Assembly (NCBI GenBank): GCA_034231615.1
Contig: CM067319.1
Location: forward strand, 2,314,501 to 2,378,500
Source: Meghimatium bilineatum
Taxonomy: Eukaryota > Mollusca > Gastropoda > Stylommatophora > Philomycidae
DNA length: 64,000 bases
Direction: 5' to 3'
In this document: piece by piece, positions 33,725 through 45,425 of the stretch
How positions within the stretch are numbered: position 1 is the stretch's first letter
Layout of the letters: each line of letters opens with the position of its first letter
The notes under the pieces: model-generated
The model's input: the letters and a program-made list of their open reading frames with translations, nothing else
What the model was told of the DNA's origin: nothing
Databases searched by the model: none
Made by a program: the position numbers and the translations under genes

Positions 33725-35320
33725 AACTGAATTCTCTGTACTCCACAACTCATGCTCATTTTCCTCATCCTAGTTCTACTGCGTGTTCTAACCTTCCACT
33801 ACCTCTCTGTAATACTTACTCTTATATTTCTACAATCACTTATACTGATGCTAATGTATCTGTTCATTTCAGTGCTTGGATCGTTTTCATTCCTCCTGAC
33901 CGTAGTCTTTCCGAGAGTGAAGTATCTGTCATCAGCAAGGGCCTTAAGTTCGTCTCCCTCCGTCCTGACTATGATCGATACTGTCTTCAACACATCCACA
34001 ATTACCATCGTTGCCTTTGCCTTCGTTATCATTTCTTTGGCAAAGAGTCATCTGATACTGACGATTCTGGATATGAGAAGAAGTATCCTTAGACTCCCAG
34101 GCCAGGTGCATCACAAGCTCTTGATCTTTACATCAAGAATACTCTCTATGATATTCAATTGGTTCATCACAACCGTATCGGACTCGCCAATATCACTCCT
34201 GATGAATCACGGGCCTTGTCACATCTTCGTAGACGAGATGACATTAAACCAAATGACAAGGGTGGGGCCGTAGTTGTGTAAACACAACTCTTTTGAATTC
34301 GATGGCACTTTTCGTATCAGATCAGCGGTGTTGCTATGGGCACTACGATGGGACCCAGTTATGCGTGCCTTGTCATGGGACATCTTGAATATCAGGTTTG
34401 AGAGACTTGTGAAGGTCCTTTTCCATTTTCAATTCATAGATATATTGATAATGGTATAAGTATTACTGACATGCCTGAGACAGAATTGTCTCACTTCATC
34501 AACTTTATCAACTTTATCAACAATTTTAACACTTCAATTCACATCTAACATCTCTACTACTTCTGTCAACTTTCTTGACATTATTGTCACTATTCATCCC
34601 CCTTACCTCAGCACATCTGTTTACTACAAACCAACTGATGCACATGGTTTTCTACTCTACACTTCTTCTCATCTTCCTGCTTGTCGCAACTCTCTGCCAT
34701 TCGTCGCCTTCGTCGCTTATGTAGTGATGATGACGACTTTGTTGATACATTCTTTGAGATGATTGATTTCTTTAGTAGACGTTTGTGCACGGACAGTGTC
34801 CCTTCATCGGCATGGCTTCGTGTCCGTCAGCTATCTCGACTTGATACCTGGATTAATACTCCGCGCACTTCATACTCCTCTGATAGAGTTCAACTTGTCC
34901 TTACATTTCATCCCCATAACTCTACTGTACGTCGAATCTTGTTCAAACATTATTCACTTCTTCGGTCTGATTCTGAAACTCGTGCCGCTTTTCATAACTT
35001 TTCTTTGTTTGCCTATATGCGTGACAACAATCTTAAAGACAACTTGGTGCACAGACACATGAGGTCTTATGTTCCTGTTCACTTTGATAGTATTCATTGC
35101 ATACGCAGTCGTTGCTACACATGTCCCTATGTAGTTCAGATCCGCTCTGTCTCATTTCCTATGAATGACCGAACGGTTCGAAACTCTCAAAATGTCTTGT
35201 GTATTATAATTTGTATGTTTTTGCGCTTACACCTCATAACCCCTTAATCTGATAGTCCGTCTGTTGTATTCAAGTGAAACATGGAAAACCTGTGTTCTAC
35301 GTAAGTACTATTGCTGTTCC
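33725..35320 (+). pseudogene. Penelope-like retroelement, internally deleted
   Basis: Blocks in order: SESEVSVISKGLKFVSLRPD (N-terminal block), DDIKPNDKGGAVVV and a stop, then directly GVAMGTTMGPSYACLVMGHL (RT block B/4-like). Next come HRYIDNGISI, where the catalytic YIDD has become YIDN, and FHPHNSTVRRILFKHYSLL. Finally CIRSRCYTCPYVVQIRSVSF. About a third of the RT between KGGAVVV and GVAMG is missing, and the GIY-YIG nuclease is absent, replaced by the terminal sequence from 35175. Clearly inactive. Confidence 0.88.
35175..35320 (+). mobile_element. Penelope terminal sequence
   Basis: GGTTCGAAACTCTC, CACCTCATAACCCCTTAATC, then CAAGTGAAACATGGAAAACC and TTCTACGTAAGTACTATTG. These recur at 22715, 23115, 31105 and 31640 and define the non-coding end of the family. 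Confidence 0.65.
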
Positions 35321-35559
35321 GTTTCACTCTGTATTATTACCTTATATGGATTGGATTAATAATCAATCTGTTCTAACATGAGTCGCTAGATGACAGTTGC
35401 GATTCTTGCTAGGTTTGTGGTTGTGTGTATTTTTGTTGTTATATTTTTGTTGAAATATTTTTGTTTACCAGATGTTTGTTATGTGATTGAATACACTGTT
35501 ATACGGGTAATTTGAGTGCAATCTATCAATCTATACGCTGTGTCCCATGTTTGTCTTGC

Positions 35560-35770
35560 GGCGTCAGGGGTGGAAGCGCTCTCTCGAGATGGCCTTCTTG
35601 TGTGCTGTTTGTAAGCGTGTTCCTATGGCTTCTTTGATTTCTGTGATCCATCTTTTACATGGTCTGCCTCTGGCATTATAACCATTATGTCTATGTATCA
35701 TGGCCATGTGTGGCATGCTATCTGTTGGTAGTCTATAGATAATACTGAATGCACCTTAATGTCATATAAT
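35560..35770 (-). pseudogene. LINE tail (family B)
   Basis: Minus strand: RLPTDSMPHMAMIHRHN, ARGRPCKRWITEIKEA, then HKKAISRERFHP. Same family and same end as 14037-14440. 35780-36180 holds no gene, only AT-rich sequence and G runs. Confidence 0.75.
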
Positions 35771-36183
35771 TTTCATTATTTATAAATAATTATATATTTG
35801 AATTGCCATATAATGCAACTTTGGGAGGAGGGAGAGTGGGGGGGTGGTCTTAATAAGTTTGACAGTTTTTAGCAAGGTGGAAATAGGAAAAAAGACAAAT
35901 GTTGACGTCAAGAATACTTATTTCTATACACTAATTAAGTTGTTTCAATTTTAAATTGTTTTCTAATTATCTTTTTAAAAAACCACAAAGTTGTTTTCGT
36001 TTTTATTCTGATAAATATGGTAGGGAAGAATTTTCGGACATAATTAAGCTGGGGGGGGGGGGAGGGGAATTGGTCTATGAATTCCTGACAGATGTTAACA
36101 ATTGGCTGGGAGGGAGGATGACAACAAATTGTTAACTTACGAACTGCCCGTTATTTCGATAATTCAAAGTCAAGTTAAGAGCA

Positions 36184-36515
36184 GTACATACCGATCTAGT
36201 ATTTGTACATATCGATCTAGTATTTGCACATATCGATCTAGTATTTGTTTATATCGATCTAGTATTTGTACATATCGATCTAGTATTTGTACATATCGAT
36301 CTAGTATTTGTACATATCGATCTAGTATTTGTACATATTGATCTAGTATTTGTTTATATCGATCTAGTATTTCTACATATCGATCTAGTATTTGTACATA
36401 TCGATCTAGTATTTGTACATATCGTTCTAGTATTTGTACATATCGATCTAGTATTTGTACATATCGATCTAGTATTTGTACATATCGATCTAGTATTTGT
36501 ACATATCGATCTAGT
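36184..36515. repeat. 21-bp tandem repeat, about 16 copies
   Basis: Unit TCGATCTAGTATTTGTACATA. Open frames on both strands are artefacts of the period. Confidence 0.97.
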
Positions 36516-36592
36516 GCGATTATCAATTGCACTTTGTCCAGTAATTTCAGATCATGGTCGATTTCAAATAAAAAGTTCTTTCTTTGGAATGT

Positions 36593-37072
36593 CGGTGTAG
36601 GGTACAGGTTTAGGTTTATGTGGGTGTAGGGTGCAGGTTTGGGTTTATGTGGGTGTAGGGTACAGGTTTAGGTGTATATAGGTGTAGGGTGCAGGTTTAT
36701 GTTTATGTAGGTGTAGGGTGCAGGTTTATGTTTATGTAGGTGTAGGGTGCAGGTTTAGGTTTATGTGGGTGTAGGGTACAGGTTTAGGTTTATGTGGGTG
36801 TAGGGTGCAGGTTTATGTTTATGTGGGTGTAGGGTGCAGGTTTGTTTATGTGGGTGTAGGGTGCAGGTTTAGGTTTATGTGGGTGTAGGGTGCAGGTTTA
36901 TGTTTATGTGGGTGTAGGGTGCAGGTTTAGGTAGGTGTAGGGTGCAGGTTTAGGTTTATGTGGGTGTAGGGTGCAGGTTTATGTTTATGTGGGTGTAGGG
37001 TGCAGGTTTAGGTAGGTGTAGGGTGCAGGTTTAGGTTTATGTGGGTGTAGGGTACAGGTTTAGGTTTAGTTT
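36593..37072. repeat. G-rich minisatellite of about 29-30 bp, about 16 copies
   Basis: Unit GTGGGTGTAGGGTGCAGGTT plus TAGGTTTAT. Contains TTAGGT/TAGGG-like G clusters on one strand, but it is not a telomeric repeat. Confidence 0.96.
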
Positions 37073-38130
37073 AGTTTTCTTAATGGACGTCAACGCAGTC
37101 TGGGCAAACCAATAGGTGATCAATCTCTCCCAGAACACGACGAAGAGAAACTATGGAACCCCCCCCCCCACCACCTTAACCCTCTCCTGTTCAAGCCGGA
37201 AATAATGAATAATTCTTTTAATGGCAGTACCATACTCCTCCATAATATGTACTCACTGCCACAAAACTTAAATCCAACAGGCAAAGCTTGGAACAGAGTA
37301 GCTACTCCCTGGAAACACACGTAATAACATACACAAATCGACGTTTCGACTAAAATGCCGTTATCAAATTTTTCGATGTGTATGTAGTCTTGTTTTATGA
37401 TCTTTCTAATAATACATTGATGGGGCAATCATTACTTCCATTGTGGTCATGCCAGAAATCCATTTTAATGTGTCTGTAACTCCATTACGATCAACTACGT
37501 TTCCTACCTATAATTCTTTGGTCGAACTTTAGCTATGACGTCATATGTGTTCAGAAGCAACCAAAATTGATACTACTAAATGTTTTCAAGTTATCCATGC
37601 CCGAGGGGGGGGGGGGGGTTAATGTGATGTGTTCAAAGAACCTATTTCCCCCCCCCCCTCCCGTTTTAGTAAATCGGGAGCATGACATTTAGTGCTAGGA
37701 ATGTAGCAATAAGGTTGGGTAAAACCCCTCCATTCGCGATTTTTCTGTCAAAAAGGTCTTCAGAAAGGAGGATTTCGTCACTAACTAAGGCGAAAGACCT
37801 TTTCTTAAAAGATAAAACTCTCTCTTAAACGTATCTACAGGCTTGAAGCGATCATATGATTGGTTGTCTGCATATAAACTGGTCTATCGCGCCACCTACA
37901 TAAACACATAGATCCTCTCTAAGTAGAACGCTTTTTATCATATAAATTTTTGGCGATTATAATGTGTCTCTTCTCTGATTGTAACTTTGAGATTTTACAA
38001 ATATTTTTTCACAAAAGGCGCGACGCAGAACTCTATTTCATAGTATTTCACACTGTCAATGTGGTTACGCGAAGCTAACCATAGTTCAAACAAATAAAAA
38101 AAGAAACGAGAGGACGAAAAAATGTTGTAG
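37073..38130. other. No gene seen; homopolymer G/C runs
   Basis: Unrecognised sequence with poly-C/G runs at 37158, 37605 and 37648. A decayed GAAACGTCG motif on the minus strand near 37335-37380 resembles the Penelope terminus. Confidence 0.45.
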
Positions 38131-38136
38131 ATAATT

Positions 38137-38439
38137 TTGTTGAAGAAAATAATTAAGAGAACAATTCGTAGACTTTTAGGTTGGAAAGAAACTGTGACAT
38201 CATTAGATAGACCATCATGTCTGGTTTATAGACAAGCTTACTACCATAATGTTATTGCATGTGAAGGTAAGATCCTTGCAACCTCATCTACTAAGGAAGA
38301 TATTAACATATGGCTTAGAAAAGAACATACTCCATTTACTGAAATGCACGTGAAACCAGAGTTAATGTTAATGGTAAAGAATGTACACAGAGCGAAGACT
38401 TTCCACAATTATACATTTATATACAAGTTTAACTGTTAA
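38137..38439 (+). pseudogene. DDE transposase fragment
   Basis: Open frame; the recognisable part reads AYYHNVIACEGK, ATSSTKEDINIWLRKEHTPF, then VKPELMLMVKNVHRAKTF. In the DDE superfamily transposases I know, this segment is the block APYHN...KPELL.LVK..R..KTY just after the second catalytic Asp (in DNAPYHN). Here the Asp-Asn-Ala-Pro context is lost (RQAYYHN). Only this central piece remains; the third acidic residue is not reached. Confidence 0.6.
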
Positions 38440-39452
38440 ATGTACATATCGCTACATATAATCTCAATGCAACGAAAGAAAGATATTACATTCGGAATAC
38501 TGTACTAATTTTTTACCCATGATATGACATATTAACGATATGCTTATACCAGCAATTACTGTAAAATTTCTTTTCCACATACAATAAAATCAGTACTACC
38601 TTAAAAACGGCATTCGTAGCGACTGCTGCGATAAATCCGTTCAATGTAGATAATAATTCATCATAATTCTGTAACGTGGTTAAGAAATAATGAATTCATG
38701 CAAAATATGAGGCATGTCTGTACGTTCTGTAATTACGGAGAAAATAGACAATATCAGTGGACAACTATTTATGAACGCACTATAGAAGGTACTTGTTGAC
38801 TTTCAGCAGCATAAGAGTCGGGTTGCCAGATGCTTGCAACTGTTTATGGCCAAATATTTAATTTAATTTTTTTCTGACTTTCTTCTGTTTTGTTACAATA
38901 AAAATCTATCCACACATTGGGAAAAACCTGTAGTCATTATTGTACTCGTTGCTTCGCTTGTATTACCCCTGACATTACGGTCTCAAGTCTGTAACCCTTG
39001 ATTACCGTAAGCGTTCTTGTGTAGTAAGTGCTTTTTGTCGCTGACGACTGACATATAAGTCTTGTCCTGGATCAATAAATGAGGCGGTTTGTCAGCCATT
39101 AGGCCAAGCAAGGTTCTCATTTATACAGTAGCTACTGGGCATACATTCTTTGAAAACATCGATTCTCAACTTGGACCATATGTCCCCGACAGGAGCCACT
39201 ACGATTCTCAGGGAAGGAGAGATTTTAATAATTGGGGAAGGAGGTATGGGCGGGAAAGATATCCACAGAAATGACCATATGAGAGGTGTTTAGTGAGAAC
39301 GTGCAACAAGTCTTGACCAGTGTCAACTAGATTTTAGATCTCTTAACGTGGACCACAAGTCCCATAACGTGTACCACATGGTCATATAGGGGCCGCAGAG
39401 ATGTCCGAAGAAACCATTAAGACAAATTATACAATATGAGGCGAGCACACAG
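38440..39452. other. No gene supported
   Basis: The short frame at 39089-39274 ends in an Arg/Gly-rich GRRYGRERYP stretch but lacks a recognisable domain. AATAAA and a polypyrimidine context occur near 39075. Confidence 0.4.
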
Positions 39453-39915
39453 ACCATCAGTTTGGAGGGTACACGGACCATCTAGTTAGAGGGTACACAG
39501 ACCATCTAGTTGGAGGACACATAGACCATCTAGTTGGAGGGTACACAGACCATCTAGTTGGAGGGTACACAGACCATATAGTTGGAGGGTACACAGACCA
39601 TCTAGTTGGAGGGTACACAGACCATCTAGTTGGAGGACACATAGACCATCTAGTTGGAGGGTACACAGACCATCTAGTTGGAGAATACAAAGACCATCTA
39701 GTTGGAGGGCACATAGCCATCTAGTTGGAGGGCCCACAGAGCATCTAGTTGGAGGGCCCACAGAGCATCTAGTTGGAGGACACACAGACCATCTAGTTGG
39801 AGGGCCCACAGATCATCTAGTTGGAGTACACATATACCATCTAGTTGAAGGGTACATAGACCATCTAATTGGAGTGTACACAGACCATCTAGTTGGAGGG
39901 TACACAGACCATCTA
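39453..39915. repeat. 24-bp tandem repeat, about 19 copies
   Basis: Unit ACCATCTAGTTGGAGGGTAC plus ACAG. Codon-length period keeps minus frames open (PPTRWSVY repeats); not a gene. Confidence 0.97.
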
Positions 39916-40254
39916 TGGTGCGGGCACATATAAGTGACTACTTGAATAATATTTAATGAAATACTATATGTCCCTAAATTACGTTAACAATTACGGGGAC
40001 AAGGTTCTGAAAAAGTATGTCAATCGTTGACAAGGGAGATGGGGGGCTTTTCACAAAAGTTGATGTCAAAATTCTCTGTTTTACAGAAATTTAATTGCTT
40101 GAACTAGAAATATTTTTTCTAAAAATTATGCAAAAACAATCATTCTGTTTTTTCATACTTTTCTCAACGATTTTTTTTGTGAGGTGGAATTTGTTTGTGA
40201 GGATGGACGTATATGGGGTTGAATGTTTTGTGGGGTTAGTTTGTTTTTTGTGGT

Positions 40255-40475
40255 GTTTGATTTTTCGTGGGGGGGGGGGATGTTTTATGGTGTGTAATAT
40301 TTTGTAGGGTGTGATTTTTTGTTTGGAGTGATGTTTTGTGGGCTGTGATGTTTTGTGGGCTGATGTTTTGTGGTGTGTGATGTTTTGTGGGCTATGATGT
40401 TTTGTGGGGGTGTGATGTTTTGCGGGGTGGATGTTTTGTGGGGTGTGATGTTTTGTGGGTGTGATGATTTATGAA
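40255..40475. repeat. Imperfect TGTTTTGTGGGGTGTGA repeat
   Basis: Irregular units of 16-20 bp, G/T only on one strand. 39920-40250 and 40476-40690 have no recognisable gene. Confidence 0.85.
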
Positions 40476-40694
40476 CAGATTAAAAAGATCTATGAACAGA
40501 CCAGAACAAGTTGTCACTCTGCGCCTCAGAACAGAACACAATCGACTCCGCAACTACATGTATACAAAGTTCAAGAATGGGAACACAACAATATGAGCAT
40601 GCAACTCAGACAACAGAGCATATTCTTCAGGAATGCCCGCAGTATGAAATTCTGAGGCAAATACACCAGCCCAGAGTGGAATAAAAACTCTTCG

Positions 40695-41215
40695 GACCTC
40701 TGTGTGTGATACATAACAGTCTAGTTTATATCTGTATGTGAAATATAACAGTCAAGTTTATATCTATACGTGATACATAACAGTCAAGTTTATATCTATA
40801 CGTGATATATAACAGTCAAGTTTATATCTATACGTGATACATAACAGTCAAGTTTATATCTATACGTGATACATAACAGTCAAGTTTATATCTATACGTG
40901 ATACATAACAGTCAAGTTTATATCTATACGTGATACATAACAGTCAAGTTTATATCTATACGTGATATATAACAGTCAAGTTTATATCTATACGTGATAC
41001 ATAACAGTCAAGTTTATATCTATACGTGATACATAACAGTCAAGTTTATATCTATACTTGATACATAACAGTCAAGTTTATATCTATACATGATACATAA
41101 CAGTCAAGTTTATAACTATACGTGATACATAACAGTAAAGTTTATATCTATACGTGACATATAAGAGTCAAGTTTATATCTATACGTGACATATAAGAGT
41201 CAAGTTTATAGAAGA
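40695..41215. repeat. 32-bp tandem repeat, about 16 copies
   Basis: Unit GTGATACATAACAGTCAAGT plus TTATATCTATAC. Confidence 0.97.
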
Positions 41216-42284
41216 GACAAAACTTCAGATATAAACACGTTACAGGCGAACGAAAGAAGAAGACCCAGTTACAATTAAGTTGAGATTCATTGTTAAGTGA
41301 GACTCAACAGTTCCTTCTATCATAATCTTATAAACAACTTCAGTAAGAAATCGGATTTTAAGCTACACTTGTCTACGGAATATCTCAAGTGTAGGACGCC
41401 AATATTATCACTCTACATGCATTAAGAGACGGCGTACCAACCACGCTGATGCTACCATATTGGGGTCAAGTATTTGATTAAGTAAATCGAACAATAATGT
41501 CTCCTTACTGCCAACACATTTCTATTCATTCTACGGTGTAACGATTGCATCAGAACTCATTTGTATTTAAAATAGGACTACGGACAACCAATGAGACTGC
41601 AGTAAAACTATTCCACAATGTTAGAACGGAAAACAGAAAGTTTTTTTTTCTGTTATTAAATATCTGCAGTCTAGTTTATTTGAATCAGTAATTTTATTAT
41701 TTGTAATGTTTGTTCTGAGTTCGCCCTGTGTCTGTTCTTGAAACAGTTTGATAGAAACGTCGATTCAATCTTTGTAAAGTCTTTATATTTTCTGTACAGG
41801 TTAAGTCTTTGTCAAGATGACCAGATTTGGGAAATTAAAAACTAACGACATCCTCTAACAATGCACAATTTTCCCAAAACTATTCAGCAAAATATTGTTG
41901 ATAATTTACTTCACTCAGAAATCATGATGTGAAAGGGTTGAAAAACAACCGATTATAAATTATGAACTACAAACTATGAGAACATACTAAATGGTTCTTG
42001 TTTGGAATGTGTACCCACGATGTAATTATTTCCCTTGAAAATTTATGTTTATGCTTTATTAATTTTAATATAACTTTATTGTGGGTTAGTTATGTAAAAC
42101 GAAACCTTTCCTAACCCAAACCTAACTCTAAACAAAATTAATAGTTAACTTGAAATTTTATAAATATCAATTAGCAATTTCAATGTAAATAATCAAACTA
42201 ATAAGCACATCGGGGAGGTACGCTTTCCAAACAAGAACCTTCTGAAATAAGAACTCTATCTTGTTCTTAACAATCAAGAAACCG
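41216..42284. other. No gene seen
   Basis: AT-rich. At 41735-41765 there is a GAAACGTCGATT motif, possibly a decayed Penelope terminus. Confidence 0.45.
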
Positions 42285-42480
42285 TTGACTGAACAGATAC
42301 AGTTTGTATACATGTTAGCGTGTACAGTGGACTCCCTAAACAGATACAGTTTGTATACATGTTAGCGTGTACAGTGGATTCCCTGAACAGATACAGTTTG
42401 TATACATGTTAGCATGTACAGTGGACTCCGTGAACAGATACAGTTTGTATACTTGTTCGCGTGTACAGTGGACTCCCTAT
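42285..42480. repeat. Tandem repeat of about 49 bp, 4 copies, ending at a MITE terminus
   Basis: Unit includes GATACAGTTTGTATACATGT and GTGTACAGTGGACTCCCT. The last part of the unit is the terminal sequence of the pogo-like MITE that follows. Confidence 0.93.
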
Positions 42481-42662
42481 ACAGAGCATCCTTTTATAAC
42501 AAATTTCCTATTTAATAACACTTCTCAACATCTCTAGTTCTATTTATTCTCAACATCTCTAGTTCTATTTATTCGTTATTGTTTAAACTGTATATAGCGA
42601 ATTTCTGTTATTACATATATATTGTGTCAGTCTGGATCAAGTCGTTATAACGGGATTCCACT
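42466..42662. mobile_element. pogo/Tigger-like MITE, copy 1
   Basis: Starts CAGTGGACTCCCTATA and ends GTTATAACGGGATTCCACTA, which are inverted. The interior TATAGCGAATTTCTGTTATT is shared with copy 2 at 44259. CAGTGGAA..C termini with T-A flanks are typical of pogo-type elements (family knowledge). Non-coding. Confidence 0.65.
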
Positions 42663-42702
42663 AAATTCGACAGAAACCAATATCAACTAATTCTTCTTAA
42701 GC

Positions 42703-42905
42703 GTTCGTTCTCAAACTCTCGAAAATTAGTAGGACGCAATCTGGAGAACGGAGTAGGTTTTGTCATGGTTTACAGCTATGCTGAAATATTTGCGACTTTC
42801 GTTTTGACACATCCGACTTTAGCATGTGGGTCACTTAACTATATGGGATGGAACAGTCAACTCCACTCCCACAACCTTAGTCGCCTCTTATATTTGTTGT
42901 TCGTC
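42703..42905 (-). mobile_element. SINE (family A), near full length
   Basis: Minus strand: AAGAGGCGACTAAGGTTGTG, a body with CCATCCCATATAG and GTCGGATGTGTCAAAACGAA, then TAAACCATGACAAAACC and a GAGTTTGAGAACGAACGC end. The AAGAGGCGACTAA core resembles a segment I recall from metazoan tRNA-type SINEs. Confidence 0.75.
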
Positions 42906-43206
42906 CATCACATTATGGCCATTTGTTACATCCACTTTTAAAATTTAGTTAAGCGCCTAAAGTCAGTGTGAAAACCTTTTTCCATGGAGTGAATGTTCGT
43001 GAATGTGAAAATGACTTGCACTGGGGATTTGGATTTAAGTGAGGACGAGTTGTGTAAAGCGTCGACCTCACTTTTTTGTCGGACCTCATTTGAAATCAGT
43101 GGCAAGACGAGTCAAGACGACTGAAAATGAGATAATCGCTCTTACAGCCTGTGCATGTAATTGTGTCACTATTTTTTACTGCCCTTTCAGACACTGCAAC
43201 ACAAGC

Positions 43207-44262
43207 GTAAACTTGAATCAGTGCCATCTATCTGGTAATCTTGGCGCATACAGTGTAAACTTGAATCAGTGCCATCTATCTGGTAATCTTGGCGCATACA
43301 GTGTAAACTTTAATCAGTGCCATCTATCTGGTAATCTTGGCGCATACAGTGTAAACTTGAATCAGTGCCATCTATCTGGTAATCTTGGCGCATACAGTGT
43401 AAACTTGAATCAGTGCCATCTATCTGGTAATCTTGGCGCATACAGTGTAAACTTGAATCAGTGCCATCTATCTGGTAATCTTGGCGCATACAGTGTAAAC
43501 TTGAATCAGTGCCATCTATCTGGTAATCTTGGCGCATACAGTGTAAACTTGAATCAGTGCCATCTATCTGGTAATCTTGGCGCATACAGTGTAAACTTGA
43601 ATCAGTGCCATCTATCTGGTAATCTTGGCGCATACAGTGTAAACTTGAATCAGTGCCATCTATCTGGTAATCTTGGCGCATACAGTGTAAACTTTAATCA
43701 GTGCCATCTATCTGGTAATCTTGGCGCATACAGTGTAAACTTGAATCAGTGCCATCTATCTGGTAATCTTGGCGCATACAGTGTAAACTTTAATCAGTGC
43801 CATCTATCTGGTAATCTTGGCGCATACAGTGTAAACTTTAATCAGTGCCATCTATCTGGTAATCTTGGCGCATACAGTGTAAACTTGAATCAGTGCCATC
43901 TATATGGCAATCTTGGCGCATACAGTGTAAACTTGAATCAGTGCCATCTATCTGGTAATCTTGGCGCATACAGTGTAAACTTGAATCAGTGCCATCTATC
44001 TGGCAATCTTGGCGCATACAGTGTAAACTTTAATCAGTGCCATCTATCTGGTAATCTTGGCGCATACAGTGTAAACTTGAATCAGTGCCATCTATCTGGT
44101 AATCTTGGCGCATACAGTGTAAACTTTAATCAGTGCCATCTATCTGGTAATCTTGGCGCATACAGTGTAAACTTGAATCAGTGCCATCTATCTGGTAATC
44201 TTGGCGCATACAGTGTAAACTTTAATCAGTGCCATCTATCTGGTAATCTTGGCGCATACAGT
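43207..44262. repeat. 48-bp tandem repeat, 22 copies, ending at a MITE terminus
   Basis: Unit GTAAACTTGAATCAGTGCCA, TCTATCTGGTAATCTTGGCG, CATACAGT. Units are nearly identical; the main variant is TTGAAT/TTTAAT. The 16-codon period gives an open plus frame of 412 codons (43039-44277), which I judge an artefact: no signal peptide, and every substitution pattern is that of array homogenisation. The last unit's CATACAGTG merges with the MITE start. Confidence 0.97.
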
Positions 44263-44425
44263 GGAATCCCTGTATAGCACGTTCTTTTTTTTTAAATGTC
44301 TCTATATAACGACACTTTTCAAAATCCCCAATTATATTTAGTCTTTGTATTGTATGCCTATATAGCGAATTTCTGTTATTACATACATATCTCCTCGGTC
44401 CGGACCACATTGTTATAATGGGATT
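44259..44425. mobile_element. pogo/Tigger-like MITE, copy 2
   Basis: CAGTGGAATCCCTGTATAG at the left, TATATAACGACA and TATAGCGAATTTCTGTTATT inside, GTTATAATGGGATTT at the right. Collinear with copy 1. Confidence 0.65.
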
Positions 44426-44504
44426 TGAATTTAGTAATGTTACTCAATAAGCCACCCGTGTGTTGCCGGGGCTTGAGAGGGCAGCAAAGAATAGCAAAAC
44501 TATT

Positions 44505-44720
44505 TACCTTCCATACATGTCGTAATAGGCAACTAAGGAGGTTATGGGATGGAGTTGGCTGCTCCATCCCATATGGGGTCAGTGACCCAATACCTTGCTG
44601 GTCGGATGTGTCAAACCGAAAGGCGCAGATATCGCAACAATGATGTAAACCATGACAATACGCATTCCGTTCTCCGGACTACATACTGATAATTTGCAGT
44701 AGTTTGAGAACGAACGCAGA
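44505..44720 (+). mobile_element. SINE (family A), plus orientation
   Basis: GTCGTAATAGGCAACTAAGG, GGATGGAGTTGGCTG, GGTCGGATGTGTCAAACCGA, GTAAACCATGACAATACGCA, ending GTAGTTTGAGAACGAACGC. Opposite strand to the copy at 42703. 44721-45390 shows no gene. Confidence 0.75.
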
Positions 44721-45379
44721 AGAAAAATAATTCAGCCAAACAAGCCATTAATAATGGACTAGTGGACCATATTTTGCCGAGCTCTAGAATACAGTTTCAA
44801 CTATAAATGCTAACTTGAATCAAATGTACCTGTAAGCGAGCCTTATACATTGACATTTCAATCAGGAAAACTACCAGTTAGTCCTTTGAATCTGTCTTTC
44901 CATTCTGGTCCACATTTTTCCATCCTCCAAATTATTCCTGGGGGAAGATCCGAAGCAGCGTCATTTATCTTGGCTGATGCGATTGATCTTTGGTCAGTTT
45001 ATGTCACCAACCAATAAAAAACATTGATATATGACGCTGGACTATTCCGGACAATTACTCATTATACTCAGAATTCACAGACAAACCTGGGAAACTAAGA
45101 CTGCCCCATCAACGTGTTTTACAAATTGCACCTTGTTATGTTATCAAACTGACTTGAGCAGTAGACAAGAGTTTAATCAGTTAAGTCACTATTCTTGTCT
45201 CGTTATAGCTTTCTACAAAGGAAGCTATCTTCTTATTTTTTTCTGAAGTGGCAGTTGACACGATGTTTCTACCAACTTGAAGTACTTGTGCAGATCATCT
45301 GTTCAAGAGGCTGTCTGCATCCTGTGTTATGTTTCAATATTTTCACAATTACATTATTACATGAAAGATCTTCTTCTTC

Positions 45380-45425
45380 GATCGTTCTTAAACTCCCAGA
45401 TATTACCAGTGTGCAGTGCAAGTGA
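45380..45425 (-). mobile_element. SINE 3' end at the edge of the large array
   Basis: CGTTCTTAAACTCCCAGATA then TTACCAGTGTGCAGTGCAAG resembles the SINE end TTCTCAAACTCCTGCAGATT/AGCAGGATGTAGTCCAG. The first 29-bp unit starts at its boundary. Confidence 0.5.

Noticed and set aside
32954..33768. Three overlapping frames of 190-258 codons on both strands (TTITTLI, VVIVVMS and CCYCCDE repeats)
   Set aside because: All are readings of one 21-bp repeat; none has coding flanks.
38880..39110. LTR end of a retrotransposon (AATAAA, TG...CA-like borders)
   Set aside because: No second LTR, primer-binding site or gag/pol was found nearby.
43025..43085. Possible tRNA-like SINE head (TTTGAAATC as a B-box)
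   Set aside because: Both boxes deviate too much from consensus.
43039..44277. 412-codon open plus frame with 22 near-identical 16-residue repeats, resembling a secreted repeat protein
   Set aside because: The frame is open only because the 48-bp unit is divisible by 3. There is no signal peptide, splice context or unrelated coding flank, and the array merges with a MITE terminus.
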